Assembly (NCBI GenBank): GCA_031430375.1
Contig: JANPBJ010000144.1
Span: forward strand, 1-64,000
DNA length: 64,000 nucleotides
DNA from: JAENVU01 sp031430375
GTDB lineage: Bacteria; Actinomycetota; Acidimicrobiia; IMCC26256; JAENVU01
Direction: 5' to 3'
Of the stretch, positions 16,418 through 25,205 are shown in pieces. Position 1 is the first letter of the stretch. Each line of letters opens with the position of its first letter. Position numbers and translations under genes: made by a program. Below the pieces are notes generated by a model that did not search any database, was not told the origin of the DNA, and worked only from the letters and a program-made list of their open reading frames with translations.

Positions 16418-17923
16418 ATGGCAGATCATTTTGTGATCGATGGTTCCAACCTCGCGACCGAAGGCCGCACCGAGCCCAGCCTGGCGCAACTCCGGGATTC
16501 GGTTGCTGCCTTTCGCGGCGAACATCCGGGCGCGATGGTGACCGTGGTCGTCGACGCGAGTTTCGAGCATCGGATCGACCCCGCCGAACGGGTGGCGTTC
16601 TCGAAACTCGAAATCGCCAACGAGGTCGTGTCACCGCCGGCCGGAGCGGTCGGGCGCGGCGATGGTTTCCTGCTGCAAATCGCGAACCGCACGAGCGCGA
16701 CCGTGGTGTCGAACGACTCCTTTCAAGAGTTTCACGCTGAGTACGACTGGCTGTTCGAGCCGGGTCGGTTGATCGGCGGCAAGCCCGTACCGGCGGTTGG
16801 CTGGATCTTCTCGCTGCGACGGCCCGTGCGCGGCATTGTGAGCCGCAAGACCACACAAAAGGCGAAGAAGGACAAAGGTCCCGAAGAGAAAGTCCGCGAA
16901 GCGATCGCGGAAGCCACCGCCGACGTGATGACCACGAGCAGCAGCGGTGGTCGGCGGCGCCGGCGAGGCGGTCGCGGCAGTACGCCCGCGGTCGAAACCG
17001 CCGAGCCCGAAGCGGTCAACGAGCCCGCGCCCTTCCTCCAGTTCGTGATCGATCACCGGCTCGGGACCGATGTTGAGGGTGAGGTAGACGCCTTCTCGTC
17101 CCACGGTGCCTTCGTGGTAGTCGACGGCGTGCGCTGCTACGTGCCGATCGCCGCGATGGGCGAGCCCCGACCAACCCGCGCGCGTGATGTGCTCACCCGC
17201 GGCGAGACCCGCACATTCGTGGTGCAGGCCGTCGACGCGCCACGCCGCGGCATCGAACTCGCACTCCCCGGCTTCGCGAAGGTGGCAGGCGCGCCAAGCG
17301 AGGAAACGGTGCAGGCTGAAGTCAAGCGCAGCCGCCCGAAGAAGTCGACGGCCGACTACGTGCCGAAGCAGCGTTCGTCGAAGAAGGGCGCCGCCGCCCA
17401 TGAGCCAGGCAAGAAGGCCACGGGGAAGAAGGTCACCGGCAAGAAGGACTCTGGGAAGCAGGACGCCAAGACGTCTGAGAAGGCCGAACCGAGTCTCAAG
17501 GCCGCCGCGACCAAGAAGTCGTCGGGTCAGAAGACTCGCGTCGCCAAGAAGACCGCGATCGGCAAGACCCCCGCGACCAAGCAGCCCGTGACCAAGAAGC
17601 CCGCGACCAAGAAGCCCGCGACCAAGAAGCCCGTGACCAAAGCCCCCGCGAAGTCCGCGGCGAAGTCGGTCCGCGCCAAGAAGTCCATGATCCGCAACAC
17701 CGAGACCAAGAAATCCCCGGTCGCAAAGACCGCTCCGACCAGGAAGGCGCCCAAGAAGACCGCCGTACCCAAGACCACGCCGGCCAAGAAGACCCCGACG
17801 CCCAAGACCGTGCCGGCCAAGAAGCCCGTGACCAAGACCCCGACGAAGAAATCCGCGGCCAAGAAGCCCGCGACCAAGAAGACACCCTCCAAGAGCCCAG
17901 TGAAACGGTCACGTACATCATGA
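16418..17923 (+). CDS. NYN/PIN-like RNase domain - S1-like RNA-binding domain - lysine-rich tail protein
   Basis: The protein has 501 residues, with the ATG at 16418 preceded by AAGGACG. Residues 1-130 look like a Zc3h12a-type NYN nuclease: VIDGSNLA at the start, VVVDAS near 50, GRGDGFLL near 85 and VVSNDSFQEF near 95-105 supply the acidic residues expected for a metal-dependent RNase. Residues about 207-287 look like an S1/OB fold (VEGEVDAFSSHGAFVVVDG, YVPIAAMG). From about 298 the chain is a low-complexity tail of KKPATKK, KTPTKK and KKTP units, like histone H1 or mycobacterial HupB tails. The stop overlaps the rhodanese ATG. RNA processing or RNA/DNA tethering is an inference. Confidence 0.75.
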   Translation: MADHFVIDGSNLATEGRTEPSLAQLRDSVAAFRGEHPGAMVTVVVDASFEHRIDPAERVAFSKLEIANEVVSPPAGAVGRGDGFLLQIANRTSATVVSNDSFQEFHAEYDWLFEPGRLIGGKPVPAVGWIFSLRRPVRGIVSRKTTQKAKKDKGPEEKVREAIAEATADVMTTSSSGGRRRRRGGRGSTPAVETAEPEAVNEPAPFLQFVIDHRLGTDVEGEVDAFSSHGAFVVVDGVRCYVPIAAMGEPRPTRARDVLTRGETRTFVVQAVDAPRRGIELALPGFAKVAGAPSEETVQAEVKRSRPKKSTADYVPKQRSSKKGAAAHEPGKKATGKKVTGKKDSGKQDAKTSEKAEPSLKAAATKKSSGQKTRVAKKTAIGKTPATKQPVTKKPATKKPATKKPVTKAPAKSAAKSVRAKKSMIRNTETKKSPVAKTAPTRKAPKKTAVPKTTPAKKTPTPKTVPAKKPVTKTPTKKSAAKKPATKKTPSKSPVKRSRTS

Positions 17924-18255
17924 GTGACGACATCCCGTCCATCACCGTTGGCGACGTCGACGAACTCGCCGATCCAGTACTGCTCGATGTGCGGGAGCTC
18001 GATGAGTACGAAGCCGGTCACGCGCCGGGCGTGATCTCGCATCCGCTCGCGACCATCCCTGACGTATGGGCCAGCCTCCCCTCCCATCGCACGATCCTGT
18101 GCATCTGTCGCGTCGGTGGCCGTTCCGCGCAGGCCACTGCATTTCTGCGAGAACAGGGCCTCGACGCCATCAATCTCGAAGGCGGGATGCAGGCATGGGC
18201 CGCGTTCGGTCTCGACGTCGTACGTGACGACGGTACCCACGGCGCGGTCATCTGA
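17920..18255 (+). CDS. single-domain rhodanese-like sulfurtransferase
   Basis: The protein has 111 residues. LLDVRELDEYEAGHAPG at 21-37 is the rhodanese entry motif, and the active loop CRVGGRS begins at catalytic Cys63; GLDAINLEGGMQAWAAFG is the classical C-terminal motif. It transfers sulfane sulfur from a persulfide. The ATG lies inside the stop of the NYN-S1 gene (ATGA overlap), so the two are probably translated together. Confidence 0.9.
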   Translation: MSDDIPSITVGDVDELADPVLLDVRELDEYEAGHAPGVISHPLATIPDVWASLPSHRTILCICRVGGRSAQATAFLREQGLDAINLEGGMQAWAAFGLDVVRDDGTHGAVI

Positions 18256-18263
18256 CGCCGCGC

Positions 18264-19529
18264 ATGGAACGCCCCCCGCTGGACGGACCACTCACCGGCA
18301 TCCGCGTCCTCGATCTTTCACGCGTCCTCTCCGGGCCAATCGCCGGAAGGAACCTTTCCGACCTCGGCGCGGATGTCATCAAGCTCGAACCGCCGGAAGG
18401 CGACCTCGTCCGCTTCGCTCAGCCCAAGGTCGGTTCGATCTCGCTGTACTACGCGCAGCAGAACACCGGGAAACGCAATATCTCGCTCGACCTTCATCAC
18501 CCTGATGCCGCGGCGATCGTCTTGGATCTCGCCGCGCACGTGGATGTGGTCATCGAGAACTTCCGGCCGGGCGTGATTGACCGTCTCGGCATCGGATGGC
18601 CGGAGCTCTCCGCTCGCAATCCGCGCCTGATCCTGGCGTCGATCAGTGGTTACGGACAGACCGGAAGTTGGGCAAACCGGCGCGCCTATGCAGTTGTCAT
18701 CCATGCCGAGATGGGGCTTATCGAAGCGGGGGGACGGTTCCGGGCCGACGCCGCGGGTGACTCCACGGGCGGGGTCCCGCTCCAAGACTCGATGAGCCAT
18801 GCCGACGTGTACGCCGGGCTTCACCTCACAGCTGCGGTCAACGCGGCGCTCTTCCAACGGGAGCGCACTGGGCGCGGCCAGTGGGTAGATGTCGACATGG
18901 CCGAAGCCCTCCTCCACGCCAACGACTTCACGCATTGGGATTTGTCGTCCGTGGACGTTGGTGACTACCGCCCTGCGATGTCGCCGCCGTACACGCCCAT
19001 CCTGCGCACGGGCGCGGGACCGCAGATTGTGATCGCCGGCGACCCAGCAGGACCCGGTTTGTTGGAGTTGTATTCCGCGGCGATGAACCGCGCAGACATC
19101 CTCGACGATCCGCGCTTCGCGCTCTCCGTGCGCCGCGCCAACCGCGCCGCGTTGATCGAGATCATCGAAGCCTGGACGCTCACGTTCACCGATCTCGACC
19201 TGCTCGAGCGCGTCCTCGGCGACCACGGTTTCCCGATGGGCGTCGTGCGTACCACGGCCGCAGCCGCAACGAGCGAGTGGGCTCACGAACGTGGTGCAGT
19301 CGTGGAGGTCGACGACCGCGTTGGCGGCACGGTGTCGATCCCGCAATCACCCTGGCGATTCTCTGGCGCCACCACCGGGTCTCGCGGAGTCCCTGCCTAT
19401 CGCGGCGAACACAACCGGGAAGTTCTGCGCGAGCTGCTCGGCACCGACGACTCCACGTTGGAGCGGTGGGAAACCGACGGCGTGTTGTCGTCACGGGTAC
19501 CCGACTCCCGCCTCCCCAAGATTGAGTAA
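18264..19529 (+). CDS. CaiB/BaiF family III CoA-transferase
   Basis: The protein has 421 residues. The family start GIRVLDLSRVLSGPIAGRNLSDLGADVIKLE is present, followed by RNISLDLHHPDA and VVIENFRPGVIDRLGIG. QDSMSHADVYAGLHL lies in the region of the catalytic aspartate of formyl-CoA transferase. It moves CoA between carboxylic acids; the substrate cannot be read. It begins 8 nt after the rhodanese stop and probably belongs to the same transcript. Confidence 0.9.
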   Translation: MERPPLDGPLTGIRVLDLSRVLSGPIAGRNLSDLGADVIKLEPPEGDLVRFAQPKVGSISLYYAQQNTGKRNISLDLHHPDAAAIVLDLAAHVDVVIENFRPGVIDRLGIGWPELSARNPRLILASISGYGQTGSWANRRAYAVVIHAEMGLIEAGGRFRADAAGDSTGGVPLQDSMSHADVYAGLHLTAAVNAALFQRERTGRGQWVDVDMAEALLHANDFTHWDLSSVDVGDYRPAMSPPYTPILRTGAGPQIVIAGDPAGPGLLELYSAAMNRADILDDPRFALSVRRANRAALIEIIEAWTLTFTDLDLLERVLGDHGFPMGVVRTTAAAATSEWAHERGAVVEVDDRVGGTVSIPQSPWRFSGATTGSRGVPAYRGEHNREVLRELLGTDDSTLERWETDGVLSSRVPDSRLPKIE

Positions 19530-19654
19530 ATCACTCCACCCGCGCCGACATTCCGCGCGTATCTCCATACTCTGATGTCCGAGCCCGGGGCGGGTGACGA
19601 GCGCGAGGGGACTCGGGCTGATCTGCATCCCATGGATGGGAACTCAACCAAAGG

Positions 19655-20491
19655 ATGGTGGCGATCCGCATGCAACTCTCCCGCCCTGCGCTCGTGTGGG
19701 TCCTGATAACGCTGGCCGCGACCGGCGTCATTCGCACTGCTGGTGCCGCGCCCACAACCGAAGCCACCGTCGCGGTAAGCACCGACCCCACCGGCGCGCA
19801 CGTGAAGCTCGGCCGGACCGGGAACTGGACCGAAGTCCGCCCCCGTCGCGGAACGGATCCCAGCACCGGGTGTCTCCGCCGCTGGATTCCTTCGGGCGCG
19901 TACGAACTGCGCAAGACCTCGGCGGGCGACTATCGCCAGGTTCCGATGAACGACCCGAGACCAGGCAGCGACTACTCGCCGTATTCCGTGTGGTGCAACG
20001 ACGAGTACATCGGCACGGTGTGGATCCGACCCCAGCAGTTCGGCGTGGATCCGCGCGCCATCGCCCAGGAGCTCGTCCGCGACCTCCCCTATCCGGCGGC
20101 GACGGTCGGCGCGGTCCCGCAGGCGCGCGGCCTCACCGGTCTCGATACCCAGTTCTGGGTCGACGGCTACACGGCCGCGCCGGTCCAGGACACGGTCACG
20201 CAGTTCGGCCTGACGGTGGACGTGGAGGCGACTCCGACGTCGGTGAGTTGGGACTTCGGTGACGGGACAGTCGCGAAAGGCCTCGGCCCCGGCACGGCGC
20301 CGCCGGCACCGTCGAACGTGGTGCACATGTTCGAGACTCGTGCCCGGCCCGCGTTCTCCGTGCGGGCGTTGATCATCCTCTCCGTGCGGTGGCGACTGAA
20401 CGGAGGGAGCTGGCAGACCATCGACCCGGTGATCCGCACCGCGGTCCGCTCCTATCCCGTCGTGGAGTCGCGCGCCGCGTTGGTTCCATAG
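19655..20491 (+). CDS. secreted PKD-like protein of unknown function
   Basis: The protein has 278 residues (273 if the second ATG at 19670 is used). An N-terminal hydrophobic stretch ending in AAP near residue 33 is a signal peptide. The middle contains DDEYIGTVWI-type strands (as NDEYIGTVWI) and the C-terminal half has VSWDFGDGTVAKG, the core of a PKD or immunoglobulin-like domain. Conserved cysteines in TGCLRRW and VWCNDEY could form a disulfide. It is probably an exported or wall-associated protein. I do not recognise a specific family, and the neighbours give no function. Confidence 0.65.
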   Translation: MVAIRMQLSRPALVWVLITLAATGVIRTAGAAPTTEATVAVSTDPTGAHVKLGRTGNWTEVRPRRGTDPSTGCLRRWIPSGAYELRKTSAGDYRQVPMNDPRPGSDYSPYSVWCNDEYIGTVWIRPQQFGVDPRAIAQELVRDLPYPAATVGAVPQARGLTGLDTQFWVDGYTAAPVQDTVTQFGLTVDVEATPTSVSWDFGDGTVAKGLGPGTAPPAPSNVVHMFETRARPAFSVRALIILSVRWRLNGGSWQTIDPVIRTAVRSYPVVESRAALVP

Positions 20492-20533
20492 ACCGTGGGG
20501 CAACGCCGTAGGCCCTTCGCGGCAACCGGCCGG

Positions 20534-20539
20534 TAACGT
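20534..20539 (+). promoter_or_regulatory. putative leaderless -10 box (TAACGT)
   Basis: TAACGT, then 6 nt, then the ATG of the glycerol-3-phosphate dehydrogenase at 20546. Confidence 0.4.
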
Positions 20540-20545
20540 GGACCG

Positions 20546-22156
20546 ATGTCGAGCTTCAACCGCGCCGATGCGCTCGCCCGCCTCAACTCCGATGATTTCG
20601 ATGTTCTCATCATCGGTGGTGGGATCACCGGATGCGGAGTGGCACTCGACGCGGCCAGCCGCGGCTTGAAGGTTGCGCTCGTCGAACGCGACGACTTCGC
20701 GAGCGGAACGTCGTCCAAGTCTTCCAAACTCGTCCACGGCGGGCTGCGCTACCTCCAACAACGCGAGATCCGTTTGGTCTACGACGCACTCCACGAGCGG
20801 CAACGAGCGCTGAAGAACGCACCCCACCTCGTTCGGATTCTGCCGTTCCTCATCCCGGTCCTGAGTAAGGACGGCCTCATCAACCCGAAGATCGCCCGTG
20901 CGCTCGGGTACGCAATGTGGCTGTACGACATCACGGGCGGGGCGCGGATCGGCAAGTTACACAAACGCATCAACACGGAGGAAGCACTCGCCCACATGCC
21001 CACGCTGCGCGCCACGAATGTTGCTGCGGCATACCTCTACTACGACGCGCAGACCGACGATGCTCGCTACACCCTCACGCTTGCCCGTACCGCGGCAAGC
21101 CATGGTGCGGTACTCGCAAACCACGCGGGGGTCACGGGGTTACGCAAAGACACGAGCGGTCGCGTAAACGGCGCGACCATCAGCGCCGATGGCCGTACCT
21201 TCGACGTCAGCGCGCACACCGTGGTGAACGCAGCCGGGGTGTTCTCCGACGACGTGCGGGAGATGGACGAAGGGACCCACCCCCATTCCATTCGTCCCGC
21301 GAAGGGCATTCACATCACCATCCCGTGGGAAAAGGTCCGTAACGACATCGCCGCCATCGTGCCCGTACCCAAGGACCGCCGTTCGATCTTCGTGGTGCCG
21401 TGGGGCGACTTCACGTACATCGGCACGACTGACACCGACTACGACGGTCCGATCGACGATCCTCAGTGCACGCCCGAGGATGTGAAGTACCTCCTCGACG
21501 CGATGAACCGGGCGATGGCCGAGCCCCTCACCATCGACGACGTGGTGGGGACGTGGGCCGGACTGCGGCCACTCGTCACCGGTGGAACCGTCGGCCAGAA
21601 GACCGCAGATCTCTCGCGCCGCCACAAGGTCGCGGTGTCGAGCGCGGGCGTGATCACCGTCACGGGCGGCAAGCTCACCACCTACCGGAAAATGGCCGAA
21701 GACACTGCCGACGCCGTGGTGAGGTCGCTCGGCCGCAAAGCCTCGTGTCGGACCAAGAAGTTACCCCTCCTCGGCGCGCAGGACCCCGCACCTGACGACG
21801 AGCACCTGGCTCTGCGATTCGGCAGCTTGGCCACCGAGGTTCTCACCCTCGCCGCGACCGACGCCGACCTAGCCGCTCCGTTGGTAGGGGGCCTTCCGTA
21901 CCTCCGGGCCGAGGCGATCTACGCGGTGCGCGAGGAAATGGCCACCACCCTCGACGACGTGTTGTCGCGCCGCACCCGCGCCCGACTCCTCGGGCGCGAC
22001 GCCACCGCCGCGGCCGCGGAGTCCGTCGCCCGACTCATCGCTCCCGAACTCGGCTGGGACGAGGCCAGGATCACCTCCGAGGTCGACTCCTACCGAGCCG
22101 CCCTCGAGCACGAGCGCACCAGCGCCGGTCTCCCCGACTCGGTGCTCCCGCTCTAA
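20546..22156 (+). CDS. glpD: FAD-dependent glycerol-3-phosphate dehydrogenase
   Basis: The protein has 536 residues, the normal GlpD size. The FAD-binding motif VLIIGGGITGCGVALDAASRG starts near residue 17, followed by VERDDFASGTSSKSSKLVHGG, and GTTDTDYDG and TVTGGKLTTYRKMAEDTAD are GlpD signatures. It oxidises sn-glycerol 3-phosphate to dihydroxyacetone phosphate and passes electrons to the respiratory quinone pool at the membrane. It starts a plus-strand glycerol module, with an alkyl-DHAP synthase homologue and glycerol kinase downstream, although the next gene has its own promoter-like box. Confidence 0.93.
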   Translation: MSSFNRADALARLNSDDFDVLIIGGGITGCGVALDAASRGLKVALVERDDFASGTSSKSSKLVHGGLRYLQQREIRLVYDALHERQRALKNAPHLVRILPFLIPVLSKDGLINPKIARALGYAMWLYDITGGARIGKLHKRINTEEALAHMPTLRATNVAAAYLYYDAQTDDARYTLTLARTAASHGAVLANHAGVTGLRKDTSGRVNGATISADGRTFDVSAHTVVNAAGVFSDDVREMDEGTHPHSIRPAKGIHITIPWEKVRNDIAAIVPVPKDRRSIFVVPWGDFTYIGTTDTDYDGPIDDPQCTPEDVKYLLDAMNRAMAEPLTIDDVVGTWAGLRPLVTGGTVGQKTADLSRRHKVAVSSAGVITVTGGKLTTYRKMAEDTADAVVRSLGRKASCRTKKLPLLGAQDPAPDDEHLALRFGSLATEVLTLAATDADLAAPLVGGLPYLRAEAIYAVREEMATTLDDVLSRRTRARLLGRDATAAAAESVARLIAPELGWDEARITSEVDSYRAALEHERTSAGLPDSVLPL

Positions 22157-22200
22157 CGCCCCACCCCCTCCGCAGCGCTTGTCGAGTCAGCGGCGCCCAG

Positions 22201-22220
22201 CGCACACAAACCGACAAACG
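22201..22220. repeat. dispersed 20-bp repeat, copy 2
   Basis: CGCACACAAACCGACAAACG lies between glpD and the alkyl-DHAP synthase homologue. It matches 4843-4862 at 19 of 20 positions. Confidence 0.5.
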
Positions 22221-22240
22221 CACCGGGGGAACGCGTCGCG

Positions 22241-22246
22241 TAGCGT
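22241..22246 (+). promoter_or_regulatory. putative leaderless -10 box (TAGCGT)
   Basis: TAGCGT, then 8 nt, then the GTG start at 22255. Confidence 0.4.
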
Positions 22247-22254
22247 GTGCGACC

Positions 22255-23760
22255 GTGACTGTTTCTGGAGTTCCGACCACCCCCATTCCTCTCAGCGTCC
22301 CGGCCGACGAGGCGCGTGAGCATCTCGGCGGCGTGCGCGTCGCCGTTGATGCTGCGTTGCTCCAACGCCTCGAAGCAACGGGAGCCGAGGTGCTCGTCGC
22401 GCCTGATGTGACCGCGGAAGCAAGCCGTGATTGGTGGCCCCTCGCCATGATCTGGGCGGTCGACGGCGAAGTTCCGGCCCGGGCCGGCGCCGTCGTCCGG
22501 CCCACCAACTCAGGTCAGGTCAGCGCGGTGCTCGCGGCGTGCAACGCGGCCAAGGTGCCGGTCACTCCTGCAGCGGGACGGAGCGGCGTGTGCGGGGCGA
22601 GCATTCCCATCCACGGCGGGGTCGTGCTCGATCTCACCGCCATGAGCGGGATCGTCGGCATTGACCACGAGTCGATGGTGCTCGATGTCTTGCCGGGAAC
22701 GTTCGGCACCTGGCTGGAGAAGACCCTCCAAGCCGAACACGGCGTGACCGTCGGCCACTGGCCCCAGTCGATCGACCTGTCGACTGTGGGCGGGTGGCTC
22801 GCGTGTCGCGGTGCCGGTCAAATGAGCACTCGGTACGGAAAGATCGAGGACATGGTCGTGGGGCTCGATGTCGTCCTCGCCGACGGCCGCCAGATCACCA
22901 CCGGTGGCGTGCCGCGGGCCGCGGTCGGGCCCGACCTCAATCAGATCTTCGTCGGCTCCGAAGGCACACTTGGTGTCATCACCGGCGCGCGCATCAAGTT
23001 GCACCGCATCCCGCCCACCCAGAAGCGCGCGGCGTATGCGTTCGAGAGTTTCGCCGAGGCAAACGATGCCTGCCGTCGGATCATCCATCGCGGTGCGCGC
23101 CCTGCGGTGCTCCGCGTCTACGACAACATCGAGTCGGATCGGACCTACAAGAGCGGGCCCGACGATCACCTCCTCCTCGTTCTCGACGAAGGTGACCAAC
23201 TCATCGTCGACGCCACCATGACGGTCATCGCCGAAGAGTGCAAGGACGCGAAGCTCGCTGACGTGGCGTTCGTGGATCAGTGGCTCGGACACCGCAACGA
23301 CACGAGCGCTCTCCAGGCATTGATCAGCCGCGACTACGTGGTGGACACGATGGAGATCTCCGCACCGTGGGCTCGGTGCGACGAGATTTACCACGCCGCG
23401 ACCGCCGCGATTCTCGCCGTCGCCGGAACCCTCACCGCGAGCGCACACCAAAGCCACTCGTATCCCGATGGCGCGTGCATCTATTTCACGTTCGCGGGTC
23501 AACCAGCCCGTGACGAACGAGAGGCGTACTACCGCTCGGCATGGGAGGCCGGGACCACCGCGGTGCTGACCCACGGCGGCGCGCTGAGTCACCACCACGG
23601 CGTGGGCCTCAACCGCTCCCGCTTCGTGCGGGACGCCCTCGGGCCCGCCTTCGATGTCCTCGTTGCCACAAAACAGGCGCTCGACCCGAACGGCATCCTC
23701 AACCCCGGAAAACTCGGCCTCCCCGACCCGTGGGCAGCGAGCTCGGTGTGGCCCGCCTAA
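22255..23760 (+). CDS. FAD-binding oxidoreductase, alkyldihydroxyacetonephosphate synthase (AGPS)-like
   Basis: The protein has 501 residues with a GTG start. The VAO-type FAD domain shows VTPAAGRSGV and FVGSEGTLGVIT (about 233-243). The C-terminal part has the marks of AGPS: SHSYPDGACIYFTF (the tyrosine region) and a triple histidine at 446-448 in SHHHGVG, the active-site HHH of alkyl-DHAP synthase. AGPS swaps the acyl group of acyl-DHAP for a fatty alcohol, making the ether bond of ether lipids. Placement between a DHAP-producing GlpD and glycerol kinase fits that role, but no fatty-alcohol-forming reductase is in the window. Confidence 0.8.
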   Translation: MTVSGVPTTPIPLSVPADEAREHLGGVRVAVDAALLQRLEATGAEVLVAPDVTAEASRDWWPLAMIWAVDGEVPARAGAVVRPTNSGQVSAVLAACNAAKVPVTPAAGRSGVCGASIPIHGGVVLDLTAMSGIVGIDHESMVLDVLPGTFGTWLEKTLQAEHGVTVGHWPQSIDLSTVGGWLACRGAGQMSTRYGKIEDMVVGLDVVLADGRQITTGGVPRAAVGPDLNQIFVGSEGTLGVITGARIKLHRIPPTQKRAAYAFESFAEANDACRRIIHRGARPAVLRVYDNIESDRTYKSGPDDHLLLVLDEGDQLIVDATMTVIAEECKDAKLADVAFVDQWLGHRNDTSALQALISRDYVVDTMEISAPWARCDEIYHAATAAILAVAGTLTASAHQSHSYPDGACIYFTFAGQPARDEREAYYRSAWEAGTTAVLTHGGALSHHHGVGLNRSRFVRDALGPAFDVLVATKQALDPNGILNPGKLGLPDPWAASSVWPA

Positions 23761-25205
23761 TGGATCTCTTGGTCATCGACATCGGAACATCGTCGATCCG
23801 GGCGGCGATCGTGCGCGACGACGCCACCGTTGCACACGAGCAACACCATGACTTCTTGCCTGACTCTCCCCAGCCCGGGATGGTGGAGTTCGACCCAGCC
23901 GCAATGGCGACCGTCGTCCTCGAAGCCGCGCACGCCGCGCTCGCCGCGCACAGGGCCCCCGTGGCCGCCGTCGGTATTACCAATCAGAGGGGTTCCACGG
24001 TGGTGTGGGATCGCGCCACGGGGGAACCGATCGGCCCCGCGCAAGGGTGGCAAGACCTCCGCACGATTTTTGCCTGCCTCACCCATCGCGGCGCAGGGTT
24101 TCGCTTCGCACCCAACGCGTCGGCGACCAAGCTCGAAGACCTCCTCAATACGTTCGACCCAGAACGTTCGCGAGATCTCTGCTTCGGCACCGTCGACTCG
24201 TGGATCGCCTGGACCCTCTCCGAGGGGGCGCTCCACGTGATCGATGCCAGCAATGCCGCGGTCACTGCTCTCCTGCGCGCCGACGGCACGGGATGGTACG
24301 AGCCCGCTCTGGTTGCCTTGCGGATTCCGGAGCGGATGCTGCCCGCCATCGTGGATACGTCGGGCCTCATCGGCACCGCAACGGCGCTCCCCGGTTCGCC
24401 ACCGATCACGGCGCTCATCGGCGACCAGCAGGCCTCGTTGGTGGGTCAGGCATGCGTGACCGCGGGCCCGGCCAAGATCACCTTCGGTACCGGCGGCATG
24501 CTCGATCTGGTGGTGGGTCCGAGCCGACCCAGCTTCGAAACTCGGGGTGAGGGCGGAACGTTCCCCATCGTCACCATGCGTCGTGATGGCGTGGACACGT
24601 GGGGCCTTGAAGCGATCATGCTCTCGGCCGGCACCAACGTGGAGTGGTTGCGCGATGACCTGGGAATCCTCACGTCGTCGGAGCAGAGCCACGAGGTTGC
24701 TCAGCGGTGCGCCGACACCGGTGGTGTGATGTACGTCCCCGCGTTGATGGGCCTCGGGACGCCGCAGTGGGACTACGGCGCACGCGGCACATTGCTCGGC
24801 CTCACCCGTGGGAGCGGTCGCCCACAGATTGTGCGCGCCGTGCTCGAGGGCGTGGCGCAATCCGGTGCCGACCTCGTGGAGTCCGCCGAGATGGACGCGC
24901 ACACCACGATCAATGTCTTGCGCGTCGACGGCGGGATGTCGCGTAACCCCACGTTCGTTCAGGCACTCGCCGACGCGGCACAGAAGCCGGTGGAGATCTC
25001 GCCGGTCTGTGAAGCGACCACGCTCGGCGCCGGGTTCATGGCCGGGCTGGCGGTGGGCGCGTGGCCCAACCTCGACGCCCTCGCGCACACGTGGTCGCCG
25101 ATCGCGCGCTACGAACCCGGCCCACCCACCGACCGCGATCGTTGGCGCGAGGCGGTGCGCCGTGCATCACGCTGGCTCGAAGACCTGTCCGCCGTCGACT
25201 TCTAA
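23760..25205 (+). CDS. FGGY-family carbohydrate kinase, glycerol kinase-like
   Basis: The protein has 481 residues. The ATG at 23760 shares a base with the TAA of the preceding gene (TAATG). The FGGY start LLVIDIGTSSIRAAIV, the kinase signature TNQRGSTVVWDRATG, the catalytic-region ALIGDQQASLVG and KITFGTGGMLD, and the C-terminal LRVDGGMSRNPTFVQ are all present. The TNQR and WQDLRT motifs match glycerol kinase better than sugar kinases. It would phosphorylate glycerol to glycerol 3-phosphate for the GlpD upstream. The 3' end overlaps the convergent 147-residue gene by 39 bp. Confidence 0.85.
   Translation: MDLLVIDIGTSSIRAAIVRDDATVAHEQHHDFLPDSPQPGMVEFDPAAMATVVLEAAHAALAAHRAPVAAVGITNQRGSTVVWDRATGEPIGPAQGWQDLRTIFACLTHRGAGFRFAPNASATKLEDLLNTFDPERSRDLCFGTVDSWIAWTLSEGALHVIDASNAAVTALLRADGTGWYEPALVALRIPERMLPAIVDTSGLIGTATALPGSPPITALIGDQQASLVGQACVTAGPAKITFGTGGMLDLVVGPSRPSFETRGEGGTFPIVTMRRDGVDTWGLEAIMLSAGTNVEWLRDDLGILTSSEQSHEVAQRCADTGGVMYVPALMGLGTPQWDYGARGTLLGLTRGSGRPQIVRAVLEGVAQSGADLVESAEMDAHTTINVLRVDGGMSRNPTFVQALADAAQKPVEISPVCEATTLGAGFMAGLAVGAWPNLDALAHTWSPIARYEPGPPTDRDRWREAVRRASRWLEDLSAVDF

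Noticed and set aside
17550..17900. Short repeated units that could suggest a CRISPR or minisatellite
   Set aside because: The repeats are in frame and encode the lysine/alanine/proline tail of the NYN-S1 protein; spacers of constant length are absent.
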